DNA of 64,000 bases. It comes from Aminithiophilus ramosus (GTDB lineage: Bacteria; Synergistota; Synergistia; Synergistales; Aminithiophilaceae). Of the stretch, positions 63,232-64,000 are shown one piece after another. The stretch spans positions 2,481,453-2,545,452 of the forward strand of contig NZ_CP072943.1 of NCBI RefSeq assembly GCF_018069705.1, read 5' to 3'. Under the pieces are notes generated by a model. It saw only the letters and a list, made by a program, of their open reading frames with translations. It was not told the DNA's origin and ran no database searches. A program made the position numbers and the translations under genes. Each line of letters starts with the position of its first letter. Position 1 is the stretch's first letter.

Positions 63232-64000
63232 ATGCTGCTCGAGGGGAAAAAAAGTCTGCCCCAGTTTCTGCACTGGGTGACGACGCTGCCCGGCGAAGTG
63301 ACGGCGCGGCGGCACTTCGCCGCCTCGGAGCCCCGGTTCGGCCCCTGGCCCGAACTGGACGGGCGGCTTCGCGCCTTTTTCGCCGCCCGGGGAATGAAGG
63401 GGCTTTACAGCCATCAGAGCGAGGCCGCCTCTCTCGCCCTGGCCGGAAAGGATGTCGTCGTCGTGACGCCGACGGCCTCGGGGAAGACGCTCTGCTACAC
63501 CCTGCCCGTTCTGGAGTCGATCGCCCGCGACGGGGCCTCCCGGGCCCTCTTTCTTTTCCCCACCAAGGCCCTGAGCCAGGACCAGCTGGCCTCCCTCTAC
63601 GAGACGGTGACGGCCTGCGGCCTCGACGTGAGCACCTTCACCTACGACGGAGACACGCCGCCCGCGGCGCGGAGCAAGGTCCGCACGGCGGGCCAGGTGG
63701 TGATCACCAACCCCGACATGCTCCACACGGCGATCCTCCCCCACCACACCAAGTGGGTCAAGCTTTTCGAGAACCTGCGCTACATCGTCATCGACGAGCT
63801 CCACAGCTACCGCGGCATCTTCGGTTCCCACATGGCCAACGTCCTGCGCCGTCTCATGCGGATCTGCGCCTTCTACGGCTCGAGGCCCACCTTCATCTGC
63901 ACGTCGGCGACGATCGCCAACCCCGCGGAGCTGGCCGAAAGGCTTCTGGGGCGGCCCGTCGCCGTCGTGGCCCGCAGCGGGGCCCCGCAGGGCGAGAGGG
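63232..64000 (+). CDS. DEAD/DEAH-box helicase, MrfA/YprA-like (3' end outside window)
   Basis: The ATG at 63232 has GAAGGAGG seven bases upstream, and 256 codons are visible before the window ends. A Q-like region YSHQSEAASLALAG precedes motif I VVTPTASGKTLCYTLPVL. Motif Ia is LFPTKALSQDQ, Ib region VVITNPDMLH, motif II VIDELHSYRGIFGSHMANVLRRL and motif III FICTSATIANP. The DEXH box DELH with HSYRGIFGSH is typical of MrfA/YprA-type DNA helicases, which carry a C-terminal DUF1998 zinc domain and act in repair of crosslinked DNA. The C-terminal part must be read beyond the window to confirm this. Confidence 0.85.
   Translation, partial: MLLEGKKSLPQFLHWVTTLPGEVTARRHFAASEPRFGPWPELDGRLRAFFAARGMKGLYSHQSEAASLALAGKDVVVVTPTASGKTLCYTLPVLESIARDGASRALFLFPTKALSQDQLASLYETVTACGLDVSTFTYDGDTPPAARSKVRTAGQVVITNPDMLHTAILPHHTKWVKLFENLRYIVIDELHSYRGIFGSHMANVLRRLMRICAFYGSRPTFICTSATIANPAELAERLLGRPVAVVARSGAPQGER

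Overview
The window is high-GC DNA, probably from a member of the Synergistota. The best clue is that two secreted proteins (5829-6635 and 10605-11927) end in the same tripartite tail: a Gly/Ser stretch with GCSLGFAPA, a hydrophobic helix, then basic residues. This is the pattern of the Synerg-CTERM sorting signal. The rest of the gene content (TAXI-TRAP, two tungstate importers, tungsten/molybdenum storage, FeoAB, opgGH, Wza/Wzz/YjbH exopolysaccharide functions) fits a Gram-negative-type anaerobe. The phylum assignment is inference.

Layout. 1-6.7 kb: capsule/exopolysaccharide genes (membrane nucleotide-sugar dehydratase, Wzz, Wza/SLBB protein, all minus) and a divergent Synerg-CTERM protein. 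6.7-12 kb: a YjbH-like outer-membrane protein, a lower-GC ATPase/nuclease pair that looks like a defence island, and a secreted subtilase whose catalytic motifs are circularly permuted. 12-17.4 kb: a TAXI-TRAP transporter and a fused chromate-type transporter. 17.4-22.7 kb: a repeat archipelago interrupted by a Rpn/PD-(D/E)XK transposase-like gene and by a RAYT (REP-associated tyrosine transposase). 22.7-28 kb: an ion transporter, a CobT-like phosphoribosyltransferase with BtuCD-type ABC genes, and a sugar epimerase. 30.7-34.2 kb: feoAB, a CheX-like protein and a response regulator. 34.3-45.4 kb: a tungsten/molybdenum region on the minus strand, with a wtp-type importer, a tup-type importer with two binding proteins, a MosAB-like metal-storage protein, a small protein and a TiaS-like protein. 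Three copies of a Moco/tungsten-cofactor riboswitch precede three units of this region. 46.5-56 kb: P5C dehydrogenase, a glutaredoxin, an opgG-small gene-opgH operon, an unknown periplasmic protein and an AEC carrier. 58.9-64 kb: a large SNF2 helicase and, divergently, a DEAD/DEAH helicase cut by the window end.

The dominant unexplained structure is a GC-rich interspersed repeat in seven clusters (17.4-19.0, 20.3-20.8, 21.65-22.67, 28.0-30.7, 37.4-39.0, 45.5-46.4 and 56.0-58.9 kb). It fills about 11 kb, roughly 18% of the window. The typical unit is a pair of inverted hairpins, each with an outward-facing GGAG foot, joined by a linker. About 38 copies of one hairpin are visible by eye. This is the architecture of REP/BIME elements, and a RAYT with intact HxH and Tyr motifs sits inside the archipelago. 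Linkers are homogenised within clusters and one segment of about 600 bp is duplicated exactly, so the elements appear to be amplifying or recombining.

The metal genes form one coherent unit: uptake by two importers, storage by a MosAB-like protein, and feedback through three cofactor-sensing leaders followed by terminators or a Shine-Dalgarno-masking hairpin. No rRNA, tRNA or CRISPR array was recognised.
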